Source: Saccoglossus kowalevskii
Lineage: Eukaryota; Hemichordata; Enteropneusta; Harrimaniidae
Direction: 5' to 3'
NCBI RefSeq assembly: GCF_000003605.2
Contig: NW_003141966.1
Location: 54,785 to 118,784 of the forward strand
DNA length: 64,000 nucleotides
Position 1 is the stretch's first letter. Each line of letters starts with the position of its first letter. The translations under genes were made by a program, and so were the position numbers. The notes beneath the pieces are model-generated. The model had not been told where the DNA came from, ran no database searches, and saw nothing but the letters and a program-made list of their open reading frames with translations. Positions 63,933-64,000 of the stretch are shown here, one piece after another.

Positions 63933-64000
63933 GAGACTGCCTGAGAAAACCAGCTGGAGATGTTTTTTTGGTTTCATCACATGCATATCAAAGATATGAG
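63933..64000 (+). repeat. Partial unit 68 cut by the window edge
   Basis: First 68 bp of another unit, through the CATATC dyad. It shows that the array goes on to the right. Confidence 0.95.

Larger units (their letters stand above)
1..64000 (+). repeat. Satellite DNA array, about 67 tandem copies of a 954-bp unit
   Basis: The same text recurs every 944-961 bp from edge to edge, always in the same orientation. Using the GAGACTGCCT motif as an arbitrary phase, units start at 1, 955, 1909, 2864, 3818, 4771, 5728, 6684, 7639, 8597, 9553, 10513, 11467, 12421, 13374, 14328, 15288, 16242, 17196, 18150, 19102, 20056, 21011, 21965, 22920, 23872, 24823, 25774, 26725, 27676, 28628, 29577, 30528, 31480, 32431, 33388, 34340, 35294, 36247, 37205, 38161, 39115, 40068, 41021, 41974, 42927, 43871, 44824, 45778, 46729, 47682, 48635, 49587, 50531, 51487, 52446, 53402, 54358, 55316, 56274, 57230, 58186, 59145, 60101, 61057, 62013, 62974 and 63933 (partial). 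Unit 1 is 36.6% GC by hand count. No insertion of foreign DNA, inversion or gap is visible. A structural or heterochromatic role such as a centromere is inference from the class of sequence, not from a recognised family. Every stretch without a gene in this window is this repeat. Confidence 0.99.
62290..64000 (+). repeat. Terminal S3 block (units 66-68 partial)
   Basis: S3 sites throughout. Both copies of CATGTACATG here (62342, 63301) match the one in unit 11. The last 78 bases are identical to the start of unit 18, including the rare GTGCATGCGAG and ACATGCATATC. The array continues past the window edge. Confidence 0.8.

Noticed and set aside
1-64000. CRISPR array
   Set aside because: The repeated unit is about 954 bp with no unique spacers between copies and no cas genes.
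1-64000. Tandem transposon, retroelement or Helitron-derived array
   Set aside because: No reverse transcriptase, transposase or Rep-helicase frame, no terminal repeats, no target-site duplications, and no hairpin followed by a Helitron-type CTRR end that recurs at unit boundaries.
1-64000. rDNA, histone or other tandem gene cluster, or its spacer
   Set aside because: No rRNA-like, tRNA-like or histone-like sequence found in any unit on either strand by reading.
1-64000. Assembly artefact: one unit copied many times by an assembler
   Set aside because: Units carry many private substitutions and indels (for example 14914, 33254, 43684, 49789), and subfamilies are ordered in blocks, which a looped assembly would not produce. 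The exact copy number still depends on assembly quality.

Overview
The whole 64 kb window is one uninterrupted array of satellite DNA. I count 67 complete head-to-tail copies of a repeat unit of about 954 bp, plus a 68-bp start of a 68th copy at the right edge. All copies have the same orientation. Unit lengths run from 944 to 961 bp. The array begins before base 1 and continues past base 64000, so neither flank is visible. I find no credible protein gene, tRNA, rRNA, transposon, CRISPR array or prokaryotic operon. The short ORFs that recur once per unit are by-products of the repetition.

Organism: a very long, high-copy, non-coding tandem array of roughly 1-kb units points to the nuclear genome of a eukaryote, in constitutive heterochromatin such as a centromere, pericentromere, subtelomere or sex/B chromosome. 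By hand count unit 1 has 36.6% GC and 34 CpG sites against about 32 expected, so CpG is not depleted. That argues against a heavily germline-methylated genome such as a typical vertebrate. I do not recognise the satellite family and cannot name the species.

Internal structure: the 954-bp unit is itself composite. Three segments, at about 216-394, 395-572 and 573-750 in unit 1, are diverged copies of one another at offsets of 176-180 bp. A fourth, shortened copy lies at about 751-879, and the remaining 290 bp may hold two more decayed copies. The satellite therefore probably arose from a nucleosome-sized monomer of about 177 bp and was later amplified as a six-part higher-order unit.

Layout by subfamily (diagnostic sites read by eye; S1-S5 are my labels): S1 1-4570; S2 4577-9050; S3 9103-17425; S4 17550-19880; mixed S4/S3, mainly S3, 19880-22390; S5 22398-33305; S2 33485-34450; S3 34480-36650; S2 36676-37610; S4 37700-40070; S3 about 40200-41250; S4 41455-45225; S3 45257-45520; S5 45520-46200; S3 46210-46660; S4 46690-50000; S2 50081-62250; S3 62290-64000. 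Switches often fall inside a unit, as expected from unequal crossing-over and gene conversion. Several rare variants recur at whole-unit distances of 6, 12 or 50 units, recording larger segmental copying.

The most notable signals are the nested 177-bp periodicity, uneven conservation along the unit, clustering of subfamily switch points near unit positions 400-500, and a small invariant dyad next to poly-T tracts.
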